A stretch of 64,000 bases of DNA, taken from positions 186,001-250,000 of the forward strand of contig NZ_JBELOK010000001.1 in NCBI RefSeq assembly GCF_040276085.1, in the 5' to 3' direction. Under the pieces are notes generated by a model. The model had not been told where the DNA came from. It ran no database searches and saw only the letters and a list, made by a program, of their open reading frames with translations. The first letter of the stretch is position 1, and each line of letters opens with the position of its first letter. This document shows positions 32,589 through 40,476 of this stretch, in pieces. Source of the DNA: Castellaniella sp040276085 (GTDB taxonomy: Bacteria; Pseudomonadota; Gammaproteobacteria; Burkholderiales; Burkholderiaceae_B). The position numbers and the translations under genes are program-made.

Positions 32589-32641
32589 GAGAAGCTCGGC
32601 CACTCGCGTGCGGGCAGCCCGTTTTACAACCGCTACTTCCC

Positions 32642-33691
32642 ATGACACACACCACTTCTGCCGACCCTCGCCTGGCCGCCCTGCAGCGCTGGCTCGATAC
32701 ACTTGCCACCTCTTTCGGCTTACATCCCGATACGCTCACCGCCGTCTCTGGTGATGCAAGCTTCCGCCGCTATTTCCGGGTGCAATCCGATACCGGCCCG
32801 CGGATTGTCATGGACGCCCCCCCACCGCAAGAAGACTGCACACCTTTTATCGATATTGCCCAACGCCTCACCCGCGGGGGCCTGCAGGTGCCGGAGATCT
32901 TTGCCCAAGAGCTTTCCCTGGGTTTTCTGCTGATCAGCGACCTCGGCAGCCAAACCTTCTACGAAGCCATCCAAAACGGCGCCACACAAGACGACACCAC
33001 CTGGCAGCAACACATGCGCGGCGCGCTCCGAGCGCTGGTAAAAATGCAAGGATGCCCAGCCAATGGCTTACCCGCGTACGATGCCGCCCGCCTGGTGCAA
33101 GAGCTTCAGTTGTTTCCGCAATGGTATCTGCAGGCCCATCATCAACACACGCCAAATGACGCCACGCTCAATGCCCTGGCACAGATCTTCGAGTTGCTGG
33201 CCCAACAAGCCGCCGCCCAGCCGCAGGTGTTCGTGCACCGCGACTATCATTCTCCCAACCTGATGCTGGGAGCCGGCGCCCCCGACTACATCCCCGGGAT
33301 CATCGATTTCCAGGATGCAGTGTGCGGCCCCATCAGCTATGACATCGCTTCTTTGGTGATGGATGCCCGCACCACCTGGGACGAACCCACACAGCTTGAC
33401 TGGGCCATCCGCTACTGGGAATACGCTCGCGACGCCAAGCTGCCTGTCCCAGCCGATTTTGCACAGTTTCACATGCACTACGAGTGGATGGGCCTGCAAC
33501 GCAATTTGCGAATTCTTGGCGTCTTTGCCCGCCTGTCCCATCGCGACGGCAAGCACCATTACCTTGATCACATCCCCCGAGTCCTGGCTTACGTACAGCA
33601 AGTGGCTGGCCGCTACCAACTATTCCGCCCGCTGCTGCGTTTGCTCGATCAGCTGGACGACCAGCCACGCCAAGACGGGTATTCGTTCTGA
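32642..33691 (+). CDS. amgK: N-acetylmuramate/N-acetylglucosamine kinase AmgK
   Basis: This 349-residue aminoglycoside-phosphotransferase-fold sugar kinase makes MurNAc 1-phosphate in peptidoglycan recycling. It has the nucleotide region SGDASFRRYFRV, the catalytic loop VHRDYHSPNLML and the metal-binding IIDFQDAVCGP. Together with the MurU gene directly after it (TGATG overlap), it makes up the anhydro-MurNAc salvage route that bypasses de novo UDP-MurNAc synthesis. The divergent pairing with lptD-surA is also seen in Pseudomonas. A fosfomycin-tolerance role is known for this pathway in other bacteria. Confidence 0.93.
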   Translation: MTHTTSADPRLAALQRWLDTLATSFGLHPDTLTAVSGDASFRRYFRVQSDTGPRIVMDAPPPQEDCTPFIDIAQRLTRGGLQVPEIFAQELSLGFLLISDLGSQTFYEAIQNGATQDDTTWQQHMRGALRALVKMQGCPANGLPAYDAARLVQELQLFPQWYLQAHHQHTPNDATLNALAQIFELLAQQAAAQPQVFVHRDYHSPNLMLGAGAPDYIPGIIDFQDAVCGPISYDIASLVMDARTTWDEPTQLDWAIRYWEYARDAKLPVPADFAQFHMHYEWMGLQRNLRILGVFARLSHRDGKHHYLDHIPRVLAYVQQVAGRYQLFRPLLRLLDQLDDQPRQDGYSF

Positions 33692-34398
33692 TGCGGGCCA
33701 TGATTCTGGCCGCAGGCCGGGGTCAGCGCATGCGCCCCCTCACCGACACTTGCCCAAAGCCCCTGTTGGTGGTGGGTGGCCAAGCCCTGATTGTCTGGCA
33801 TCTGCAAAGGCTGGCCAAGGCGGGCATCCACGAAGTACTGATCAACCACGCCTGGCTGGGCCAGCAAATCGAAGCAACCTTAGGCGACGGACAAGCCTGG
33901 GGGGTGCGATTGCACTACTCAGCCGAAACCACCGCACTGGAAACTGCAGGCGGCATTGCCCGCGCCCTGCCTTTTTTTCAGGATCAACCCTTTTTGGTGA
34001 TTAATGGTGACATCTGGTGCGACTGGAATCCTGCCCATGCACTGGGATGGGCAGGCCACTGGACAGCCCAAACCTTGGCGCAACTGCTATTAGTAGACAA
34101 CCCAGCACACCACCCCGAGGGCGATTTCGGTCTGCTTCCAGATGGCAGTCTGGTGGCGGATCCCTCCCTGGGCACCGGGCTTACCTACGCTGGCATTGGC
34201 CTGTACCACCCCCAGCTGTTCGCCCATACTTCTGCACACCAGCCTGCCCCGCTGGCACCCTTGCTGCGCAACGCCATGCAGCAACACGCCGTGCAAGGCC
34301 TGCATTACATGGGGCGCTGGGTAGATGTCGGCACACCGGCACGGCTTGCCGAGCTTGATGTCGCACTGCAAGACAAAACTGACCGGGCAGGCTGCTAA
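33691..34398 (+). CDS. murU: N-acetylmuramate-1-phosphate uridylyltransferase MurU
   Basis: This is a 235-residue nucleotidyltransferase. The N-terminal signature is MILAAGRGQRMRPLTD with PKPLL, followed by the metal-binding VINGDIWCD. The family ending GRWVDVGTPARL is present. It converts MurNAc 1-phosphate and UTP to UDP-MurNAc. Pairing with amgK distinguishes it from glucose-1-phosphate thymidylyl- or uridylyltransferases of similar length. Confidence 0.93.
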   Translation: MRAMILAAGRGQRMRPLTDTCPKPLLVVGGQALIVWHLQRLAKAGIHEVLINHAWLGQQIEATLGDGQAWGVRLHYSAETTALETAGGIARALPFFQDQPFLVINGDIWCDWNPAHALGWAGHWTAQTLAQLLLVDNPAHHPEGDFGLLPDGSLVADPSLGTGLTYAGIGLYHPQLFAHTSAHQPAPLAPLLRNAMQQHAVQGLHYMGRWVDVGTPARLAELDVALQDKTDRAGC

Positions 34399-34401
34399 AC
34401 T

Positions 34402-34434
34402 GACACTTTGCCGCGCACTGCACGGCAAAGTGTC
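34402..34434. repeat. Perfect 12 bp inverted repeat after murU
   Basis: GACACTTTGCCG (34402-34413) and CGGCAAAGTGTC (34423-34434) form a perfect stem with a nine-base loop, 3 bp after the murU stop. No proper T-run follows on the plus strand (GTCTAACC). It may still act as a terminator or mRNA-end stabiliser between murU and the next gene 158 bp away. A weaker GC-rich inverted repeat follows at about 34518-34557. Confidence 0.7.
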
Positions 34435-34592
34435 GTCTAACCAGTTCTGGCATTTCGCAACCGTCTGTAGATTCGCCCAGGATCCGCAAGGCAATCCGTT
34501 TATGCTAACGGTCTTTCGCGCCCCCTTTGCCCCCTCGGCCTGTCGTGGGGGGTGCGCTTGCACATTGCCTTGCCGCTTCAGGAATTCCTCTT

Positions 34593-35312
34593 ATGTCTCT
34601 TGGCCCCAGCCGCCCCACATTCAAACCCACTCCTTATGGCTACACCCGGCGCCGTCGGGGCATCCCACGCTGGCTGGTGCTGTTGATTGCAGGCATTGCC
34701 GTAGGAGCCGGCGGCGTTCTGTTTTTGCAACGCAGCTACGGACCGCAACGGCTGACAGTCGAGCAATCCGAGCAACTCCGGATGGATCTGAACACATCCA
34801 ACCTCGAAAACCAGCGCTTATCGGCCGAAGCAAAATCGCTGCGGCAAGCAATTGGCCAGGCAAAATCCAGCCAGGAAGACGCCACCCAGCAGGCCCAGCA
34901 ATTGCGCAAGCAAACTGCCGATATGGCTGCTGGTGTCTCTACCTTGATTGCAGCCATCCCACCCGACCCCCGCGGCACCTCTCCAGGGATCCGCAGCGCC
35001 GATATGGTGGTGCGCGAAGGCAGCCTGCATTATCAGGTTCTACTGATTCAAGATTTGCCTGAGGGTGAGTCTCAAGTTGGCCAACTGCGCGGCGAAGTAA
35101 AACTGGTGGGCGTAGGCACCTACCCTAACGGTAAAACCGTGTATGTCGACCTGAACACCCAACCGCTGGACATGGGCCGCTACATCGTCATTGAAGGCGA
35201 CACAGAGCTTCCCAAAGCCTACCGGCTGCGTCAGGTGACGGTTCAGATTACGGCAGAAGGCTCGGACAAGGTGATTGCTACCCGAACCATCCGCGCAACC
35301 ACAGCCAGATAA
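34593..35312 (+). CDS. Membrane-anchored coiled-coil protein of unknown function
   Basis: I do not recognise the family of this 239-residue protein. A basic N-terminus (TRRRRGIPR) precedes one transmembrane helix (about residues 26-46). Next comes a predicted coiled coil (about 55-115, rich in Gln, Glu and Leu), then a periplasmic beta-rich domain of about 110 residues beginning near IRSADMVVREG. The topology resembles small cell-envelope scaffold proteins. The start at 34593 follows AGGA by nine bases; the frame extending to 34527 has no ribosome-binding site. It ends 1 bp before the converging ABC transporter gene's stop. Confidence 0.8.
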   Translation: MSLGPSRPTFKPTPYGYTRRRRGIPRWLVLLIAGIAVGAGGVLFLQRSYGPQRLTVEQSEQLRMDLNTSNLENQRLSAEAKSLRQAIGQAKSSQEDATQQAQQLRKQTADMAAGVSTLIAAIPPDPRGTSPGIRSADMVVREGSLHYQVLLIQDLPEGESQVGQLRGEVKLVGVGTYPNGKTVYVDLNTQPLDMGRYIVIEGDTELPKAYRLRQVTVQITAEGSDKVIATRTIRATTAR

Positions 35313-35313
35313 A

Positions 35314-36042
35314 TCAGCTGACGTGCTGCAGGAAATCCCGCAACCGCTGGGTGGGGGGATTATCCAGCAGCGCTTCTGGCGCGCCGTCTTCGACAATTTT
35401 GCCCTGATCCATAAAGATCAGACGGCTGCCCACCTTGCGGGCAAATTCCATCTCGTGAGTAACCACGATCATGGTCATGCCTTCTTCGGCCACCGCTTGC
35501 ATCACCCCCAAAACCTCGTGGCGAAGCTCGGGATCCAAGGCTGAGGTAGGCTCGTCAAACAGCATCAGCAACGGCTTGATGGCCAGTGCCCGGGCAATGG
35601 CCACCCGCTGCTGCTGACCGCCAGAGAGCTGCCCCGGATAGTGATCGGCGCGCTCGGCCAAGCCTACTTTTTGCAGAAGCTCTCGTGCCTGCTGCCGGGC
35701 CTGTGCCCTGGGCAGGCCGCGCGTGTGCTGCGGGCCAAACATGACGTTTTCGAGGGCCGTCAACTGTGGAAACAAGTTGAACTGCTGAAACACCATCCCT
35801 GCTTCGCGCCGAAGTTCGCGCACTTCGGAGGCCTTGCCCAGCACACTGAGCCCGTTGACGATAATGTCGCCACCCTGAATGGTTTCGAGTACATTGATGC
35901 AGCGCAAGAACGTGGATTTTCCGGAACCCGAGGGCCCCACAACCACCACCACCTCGCCTGGCTCGATGGTGAGATCGATGCCATTGAGCACAACGTTGTC
36001 ACCAAAGCTTTTGGTAACGTTTTTGAATTCGACGATGCTCAT
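35314..36042 (-). CDS. glnQ: Polar amino acid ABC transporter ATP-binding protein
   Basis: This is a 242-residue GlnQ/HisP-type ATPase. It has Walker A GPSGSGKST, the Q-loop VFQQFNLFP, signature LSGGQQQR, Walker B LMLFDEPTSALDP and the H-loop THEM. It powers import through the permease encoded immediately upstream (ATGA overlap). Residues before the signature (LTALENVMFGP) are those of the polar amino acid uptake family. Confidence 0.93.
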   Translation of the reverse strand: MSIVEFKNVTKSFGDNVVLNGIDLTIEPGEVVVVVGPSGSGKSTFLRCINVLETIQGGDIIVNGLSVLGKASEVRELRREAGMVFQQFNLFPQLTALENVMFGPQHTRGLPRAQARQQARELLQKVGLAERADHYPGQLSGGQQQRVAIARALAIKPLLMLFDEPTSALDPELRHEVLGVMQAVAEEGMTMIVVTHEMEFARKVGSRLIFMDQGKIVEDGAPEALLDNPPTQRLRDFLQHVS

Positions 36043-36878
36043 ATGATGCGGGTCCTGTGTTCAATAAACTTGAGCACCACAGCGATAAAGCCTGTCATGA
36101 TGAGATAGATGACGGCCACCGCACCCCAGATTTCGACCGCACGGAAATTGCCGGCGATGATTTCCTGGCCCCGCCGGGTAAGCTCTGCCACCCCGATGAC
36201 GATGAACAAAGAAGAATCTTTAAGGCTGATGATGCACTGATTGCCCATGGTGGGAATCATGCGCCGCAGCGCCACTGGCCCGATGATGTGGGCCAGAATC
36301 TTGTAAAACGGCAAGCCCATGGCCTGGCCAGCCTCTTGCAGGCCCTTGGGCACAGACAGCAAGCCGCCACGGACGATCTCGGCGATATACGCCCCGGCAT
36401 TGATCATGAGGGTGAAGGTGGCGGCAGTAAATCCGTCGATGCGAATATTAACCAGCAGCGGCAAGGCAAAGTAAATGAACATCACCTGCACCACAATTGG
36501 CGTGCCCCGCATCACCAGGATGTAAATCTGGGAGATCACCGACAACCCCACCGGCACCCAGACCAGGCCGCGCCACAGCACCAGAAGGATAATCACGGCA
36601 CGCAGGCCCCACCAGACACTATCGGGCACTTCGGCCAGAGGCCCGGCGCCCAGCCAGGACAGCAGACGCCACAGCGCCACCAGAACCACCAGTGTGACAG
36701 CACCCCAGCCCAGGGTGCGGCGGGTAATCGGCACAGGCACATAGGTAACCACTACCCCGGCCAGGCCACCGATGATGGAGCCGCCCACCAGACCCACCAG
36801 GGTAATCTGGATAGTCATCCAGGCCCCTGCCATGAGATCAGGCCAGGCGGCCCAGATTGCAGACCATTCGAAAGTCAC
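36039..36878 (-). CDS. Polar amino acid ABC transporter permease with enlarged N-terminal region
   Basis: This is a 279-residue HisM/GlnP-type permease starting with GTG at 36878 (AGGA seven bases before it). The conserved core is VMRGTPIVVQVMFIYF and the EAA loop EAGQAMGLPFYKILAHIIGP. Usual family length is about 220; here about 55-60 extra residues (about 50-108) lie between the first helix and the RGTP motif and contain two further hydrophobic segments. It probably forms a homodimer with the ATPase of the next gene. The binding protein gene is 20 bp upstream. Confidence 0.92.
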   Translation of the reverse strand: MTFEWSAIWAAWPDLMAGAWMTIQITLVGLVGGSIIGGLAGVVVTYVPVPITRRTLGWGAVTLVVLVALWRLLSWLGAGPLAEVPDSVWWGLRAVIILLVLWRGLVWVPVGLSVISQIYILVMRGTPIVVQVMFIYFALPLLVNIRIDGFTAATFTLMINAGAYIAEIVRGGLLSVPKGLQEAGQAMGLPFYKILAHIIGPVALRRMIPTMGNQCIISLKDSSLFIVIGVAELTRRGQEIIAGNFRAVEIWGAVAVIYLIMTGFIAVVLKFIEHRTRII

Positions 36879-36898
36879 GATAATGTCCTGCGCCTGGA

Positions 36899-37645
36899 TT
36901 ATTCAGGCATCTTGCCAAACCATTTTTCGTAGAGCTTGTTGTAGGTACCGTCGGCCTTGATTTCGGCCAATGCCTTGTTGACCACCGGAACCAGCTTGCT
37001 GCCCTTGGGGAAAGCAATCCCGTAGTAATCGCCGCTCTTGAGCGAACCGACAACCTTGACCTTGCCCTGGCCAGCCGTCTTGGCGTAGTACTGGACGTTG
37101 GGGGTATCGTGCACAACTGCATCTACCCGGCCGGTGGCGAGCTCGAGGAACGCGTTATCAATATTGGGGAACAGCTTGAGCTTGGCTGATGGCACATTGG
37201 CTTTCATGTAATCCACCGTGGCCGTACCAATCTTGACCGCCACCATTTTGTTTTCGAGGTCTTTGGCGGTTTTGATGTTGCTGTCCTTGGACACCAGGAT
37301 GGCCAAACCAGACTCGTAGTAGGGATCGGAGAAATCGATCACCTTGGCGCGATCGGGACGAATCGTGATGCCGGCCAGGGCCGCATCGACGTTATGCGTT
37401 TGCAAGCCGGGAATAATCCCGTTGAAGTCCATCGGCTGCAGGCGATATTTGAGATTTGCCTGCTTGGCAATGGCTTCCCAGAGCTGAATATCAAAGCCAG
37501 TGTATTTGCCGTCTTGCTTGAATTCGAAGGGCACAAAGGCAGTGTCCGTGGCAACCACAAGCTCTTTGTCGGCGGCTTGTGCGGTTGGAAGGGCCAGGGT
37601 AAAGGCCAGGCCCAACAGGGCTGCTTTGAGGGTTTTTGGCAACAT
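36899..37645 (-). CDS. glnH: Amino acid ABC transporter substrate-binding protein (GlnH-like)
   Basis: This 248-residue periplasmic binding protein has a signal peptide ending near AQAA. It has the family-3 solute-binding signature GFDIQLWEAIAKQ and ligand-contacting segments DAALAGITIRPDRAK and KIGTATVDYM. Similarity in pattern to GlnH suggests glutamine or another polar amino acid, but the ligand is not certain. AAGGAGACTTC precedes the ATG. It is the first gene of the glnHPQ-like operon. Confidence 0.91.
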   Translation of the reverse strand: MLPKTLKAALLGLAFTLALPTAQAADKELVVATDTAFVPFEFKQDGKYTGFDIQLWEAIAKQANLKYRLQPMDFNGIIPGLQTHNVDAALAGITIRPDRAKVIDFSDPYYESGLAILVSKDSNIKTAKDLENKMVAVKIGTATVDYMKANVPSAKLKLFPNIDNAFLELATGRVDAVVHDTPNVQYYAKTAGQGKVKVVGSLKSGDYYGIAFPKGSKLVPVVNKALAEIKADGTYNKLYEKWFGKMPE

Positions 37646-37708
37646 ATGAAGTCTCCTTGTGGGATGTTTTTGCGCCGGCCCGCAGGCCGTGCCCAGCGCT
37701 TATGTTAA

Positions 37709-37762
37709 CTGAAAGGCCCGGGTACCCCGCCGAAAAATCAGCGAAACACCCGGGCCTTTCAG
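37709..37762. repeat. Perfect 15 bp inverted repeat between the two ABC operons
   Basis: CTGAAAGGCCCGGGT (37709-37723) and ACCCGGGCCTTTCAG (37748-37762) are exact inverted copies around a 24-base loop. They lie between glnH and metQ, two tandem minus-strand operons. A GGGGAAATCCCC palindrome follows, and immediately after metQ a short GGGT-AAA-ACCC-TTTT hairpin (37806-37791) reads on the minus strand. Together these probably terminate metQ transcription, although the long stem itself has no downstream T-run. Confidence 0.7.
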
Positions 37763-37817
37763 CGATTTTTGGGGAAATCCCCTAGCACCGAAAAGGGTTT
37801 TACCCCGCAGAGCCGAA

Positions 37818-38603
37818 TCAGAATGCCGGTACGATGGCACCCTTATATTGCTTCAGAATAAAGTCGCGCACCTTGTCGGACTGCAAGGCGGCAACCAGTT
37901 TCTTGATGGCGGGGTCATCTTTGCGATCAGCGCGGGTGACCACCAGATTGGCATAGGGCGAGTTCTTGTCTTCGATGAACAACGCATCCTTGATCGGATT
38001 GAGGCCGGCTTCCAGCGCATAGTTGGTATTGATCAGCGCCAGATCCACATCGGGCAAGATGCGCGGCAAAGTGGCCGCTTCAAGCTCGCGAAATTCCAGG
38101 TGCTTGGGGTTCTCGGACACATCGCGTGCGGTGGCCAAAATATTGCTGGGGTCTTTCAGCTTGATCAGCCCCTGCTTTTGCAGCAACAGCAAGGCGCGGG
38201 CGCCATTGGACGGATCGTTGGGAATGGCCACCAAAGCGCCGTCTTTCAGATCCTTGATGTCTTTGATTTTTTGCGAATACGCGCCAAAGGGTTCGACGTG
38301 CACCGCACCCACCGACACCAGCTTCGTGTCGTGCTCTTTGTTAAAGGAATCCAGGTAGGGCTGATGCTGGAAAAAATTGGCATCGATCTGTTTGTCGGCC
38401 ACTTGCAGGTTGGGCTGCACATAATCCGTGAACACCTTGATATCCAGATCCACACCTTCTTTGGCCAGATCGGGCGTCACAAACTCCAGTAGCTCGGCAT
38501 GGGGCACGGGTGTGGCCGCCACCGAGAGCGTCTCGGCGTGGGCGGGCAAAGCAAACGCCAATGGCAACGCCAGTGCCAGCGCGGGGACAAACTTCTTCAA
38601 CAT
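37818..38603 (-). CDS. metQ: Methionine ABC transporter substrate-binding protein MetQ
   Basis: This is a 261-residue NlpA/MetQ family binding protein (DANFFQHQPYLDSFN, VAIPNDPSNGARALLLLQ, LINTNYALEAGLNP). The signal peptide ends in ALPAHAET with no lipobox cysteine, so unlike E. coli MetQ it is predicted to be a soluble periplasmic protein. The start is the ATG at 38603, which has AGGAGG five bases before it. It is the third gene of metN-metI-metQ. Confidence 0.94.
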   Translation of the reverse strand: MLKKFVPALALALPLAFALPAHAETLSVAATPVPHAELLEFVTPDLAKEGVDLDIKVFTDYVQPNLQVADKQIDANFFQHQPYLDSFNKEHDTKLVSVGAVHVEPFGAYSQKIKDIKDLKDGALVAIPNDPSNGARALLLLQKQGLIKLKDPSNILATARDVSENPKHLEFRELEAATLPRILPDVDLALINTNYALEAGLNPIKDALFIEDKNSPYANLVVTRADRKDDPAIKKLVAALQSDKVRDFILKQYKGAIVPAF

Positions 38604-38680
38604 AAAAGCCTCCTGAAACATAAATAAGGATTACCGGCCGCGCAGACAAGAAACGGCACGGCAGACTACCCGCCGGACGA

Positions 38681-39337
38681 TTATTTCCGGTTTAACCGGG
38701 CAACCCAGCGGTCGCCCAGCACTTGAAACACTTGCACCATGATTACCAAAATGATAACGGTGACGGCCATGACATCGGCCTGGTAGCGTTGATAGCCATA
38801 GCGCACGGCCAGGTCACCCAGGCCGCCGCCGCCAATCACACCCGACATTGCCGAGTACCCCACCAGGGTGATGGCGGTGACGACAATCGCCGCGAGAATT
38901 CCGGTGGTGGCTTCGGGCAACAGCGCCCACAAGACGGTTTGCCGCGAACTGGCCCCCATCGAACGACAGGCCTCACTGACCCCCGGATCCAGCTCTCGCA
39001 ACACGTTTTCAACCAGGCGGGCAAAAAAGGGCGCGGCACTGGCCACCAGCGGCGGAATGGATCCCTGCACCCCAAGTGCTGTCCCCACCAGCAGGCGCGA
39101 CATGGGAATCATGACAATCAGGAGAATCAAAAATGGTACCGAGCGCAGCACATTGACGATAAATGCGGTGGTTTGATAAAGGCCCCGATGCTGCATGACC
39201 TGGCCGGGGCTGGTCAGAAACAGCAGTACCCCCACCGGCAAGCCAATCAGCACCGTGAACAGCAAAGAAAACCCTGTCATCAGCAGAGTATCGATGGTGG
39301 CTTCAGTAATCAGCCACCAATCCACATTGGCCATCAT
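38681..39337 (-). CDS. metI: Methionine ABC transporter permease MetI
   Basis: This is a 218-residue inner-membrane permease with five or so helices and the EAA-type loop EACRSMGASSRQTVLWALLPEA. The NVLRSVPFLILLIVMIP segment and GGGGLGDLAVRYGYQRYQ ending are typical of MetI. The start is the first of two adjacent ATGs, overlapping the metN stop (ATGA); the much longer open frame upstream is a shadow of metN. Confidence 0.94.
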   Translation of the reverse strand: MMANVDWWLITEATIDTLLMTGFSLLFTVLIGLPVGVLLFLTSPGQVMQHRGLYQTTAFIVNVLRSVPFLILLIVMIPMSRLLVGTALGVQGSIPPLVASAAPFFARLVENVLRELDPGVSEACRSMGASSRQTVLWALLPEATTGILAAIVVTAITLVGYSAMSGVIGGGGLGDLAVRYGYQRYQADVMAVTVIILVIMVQVFQVLGDRWVARLNRK

Positions 39338-40347
39338 GTGCGCAGTACCTCGTAGTTCACGCCGGCCCGATCCAGGGCGCCGCCAAGTGCGTCCAGGTCT
39401 TCTGCGGCCCCTTGCGCAGCCACCACCAGTTGGCCGTAGGGAGTCTCTTTGATTCGGCCAACAGAGCCCTGCAAAATACTGAGATCCAGGCGCAGATCGC
39501 GGCTGAGCTGGCTGAGCAGTGGCGTGCCCGTGGCATCGCCCCGAAAGCTGAGACGCAGCAGGCGCCCTGACATCCCCTGCGCCATGGCGCGCCAACCTTC
39601 GCCACCATCCAGCCCGCTTTCCGAGAGCAGTGCCCGGGTAGCATCGTGCTGCGGATGCAGAAAGACCTCAAGCACCTGGCCGGATTCGACAATGCGGCCG
39701 GCCTCGATCACCGCCACCCGATCGCATACGGCCCGGATGACATCCATGCTGTGTGTAATCAGGACAATCGTCAGCCCCAGGCGCTGATTGATATCGCCCA
39801 GCAAGCGCAAAATGGATTGCGTGGTTTCGGGATCCAGTGCAGACGTGGCCTCATCGCACAGCAGCAGCCGTGGCCTGCTGGCCAGTGCCCGCGCAATTCC
39901 TACACGCTGCTGCTGGCCACCAGACAACTGCCCCGGATATTTGTGTTCATGATCCGACAGGCCCACCAGTTTAAGCACCTCACGGGCCCGGGCCTCGCGT
40001 GCCTCCCGGGCCAAACCGGCCAGGCGCAGCGGAAAACACACATTTTGCAGTACTGTGCGCGAGCGCAGCAAATTGAAGTGCTGAAACACCATGCCCACGC
40101 TGTGGCGGTATTCGCGCAACTGCGCGTCCGAAAACTGGGTGATGTCGTGACCATCCACCCGTACCGCGCCCTCAGAGGGGCGTTCGAGCAAATTCAAAAG
40201 CCGGATCAGGGTGCTTTTGCCCGCCCCCGAACGGCCAATAATGCCAAAGACCTCGCCTTCGCGGATATTGAGATTGACATCAGCCAGCGCGTGCACCACG
40301 CGGCCGGCCGAATCAAACGTCTTACGGATATTCTCGAGATCAATCAA
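39334..40347 (-). CDS. metN: Methionine ABC transporter ATP-binding protein MetN
   Basis: This is a 337-residue ATPase. The core has GRSGAGKSTLIR (Walker A), LSGGQQQR (signature), LLCDEATSALDP (Walker B) and THSMDV (H-loop). After about residue 260 it carries the C-terminal NIL/ACT-like domain, which in E. coli MetN binds methionine and inhibits transport when intracellular methionine is high. First gene of the operon. No SAM or T-box riboswitch is seen in its leader. Confidence 0.95.
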   Translation of the reverse strand: MIDLENIRKTFDSAGRVVHALADVNLNIREGEVFGIIGRSGAGKSTLIRLLNLLERPSEGAVRVDGHDITQFSDAQLREYRHSVGMVFQHFNLLRSRTVLQNVCFPLRLAGLAREAREARAREVLKLVGLSDHEHKYPGQLSGGQQQRVGIARALASRPRLLLCDEATSALDPETTQSILRLLGDINQRLGLTIVLITHSMDVIRAVCDRVAVIEAGRIVESGQVLEVFLHPQHDATRALLSESGLDGGEGWRAMAQGMSGRLLRLSFRGDATGTPLLSQLSRDLRLDLSILQGSVGRIKETPYGQLVVAAQGAAEDLDALGGALDRAGVNYEVLRT

Positions 40348-40371
40348 GATAAAGGGCCATTCAATAAACAG

Positions 40372-40391
40372 GGTTCTGGATCGGCAGAACC
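40372..40391. repeat. Hairpin between rmuC and metN
   Basis: GGTTCTG (40372-40378) pairs with CAGAACC (40385-40391) around GATCGG. On the minus strand it is in the metN leader, 25 bp before the start, followed by CTGTTTATT. It might be a weak terminator or a leader hairpin. Confidence 0.4.
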
Positions 40392-40476
40392 GTCAGGTCG
40401 AGAATTTAACATGCGGTTTCACAGGGTTAGCCGCCAAGCTTATAACAATAAGTGATGAACAATATCTGCGTCGGGC

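Noticed and set aside
38681..39595. Long form of MetI (304 residues)
   Set aside because: The first 86 codons overlap metN in another frame and do not resemble a permease.
40348..40476. SAM or T-box riboswitch before metN
   Set aside because: Only a single 7 bp hairpin is seen; no conserved riboswitch core or T-box sequence can be recognised.
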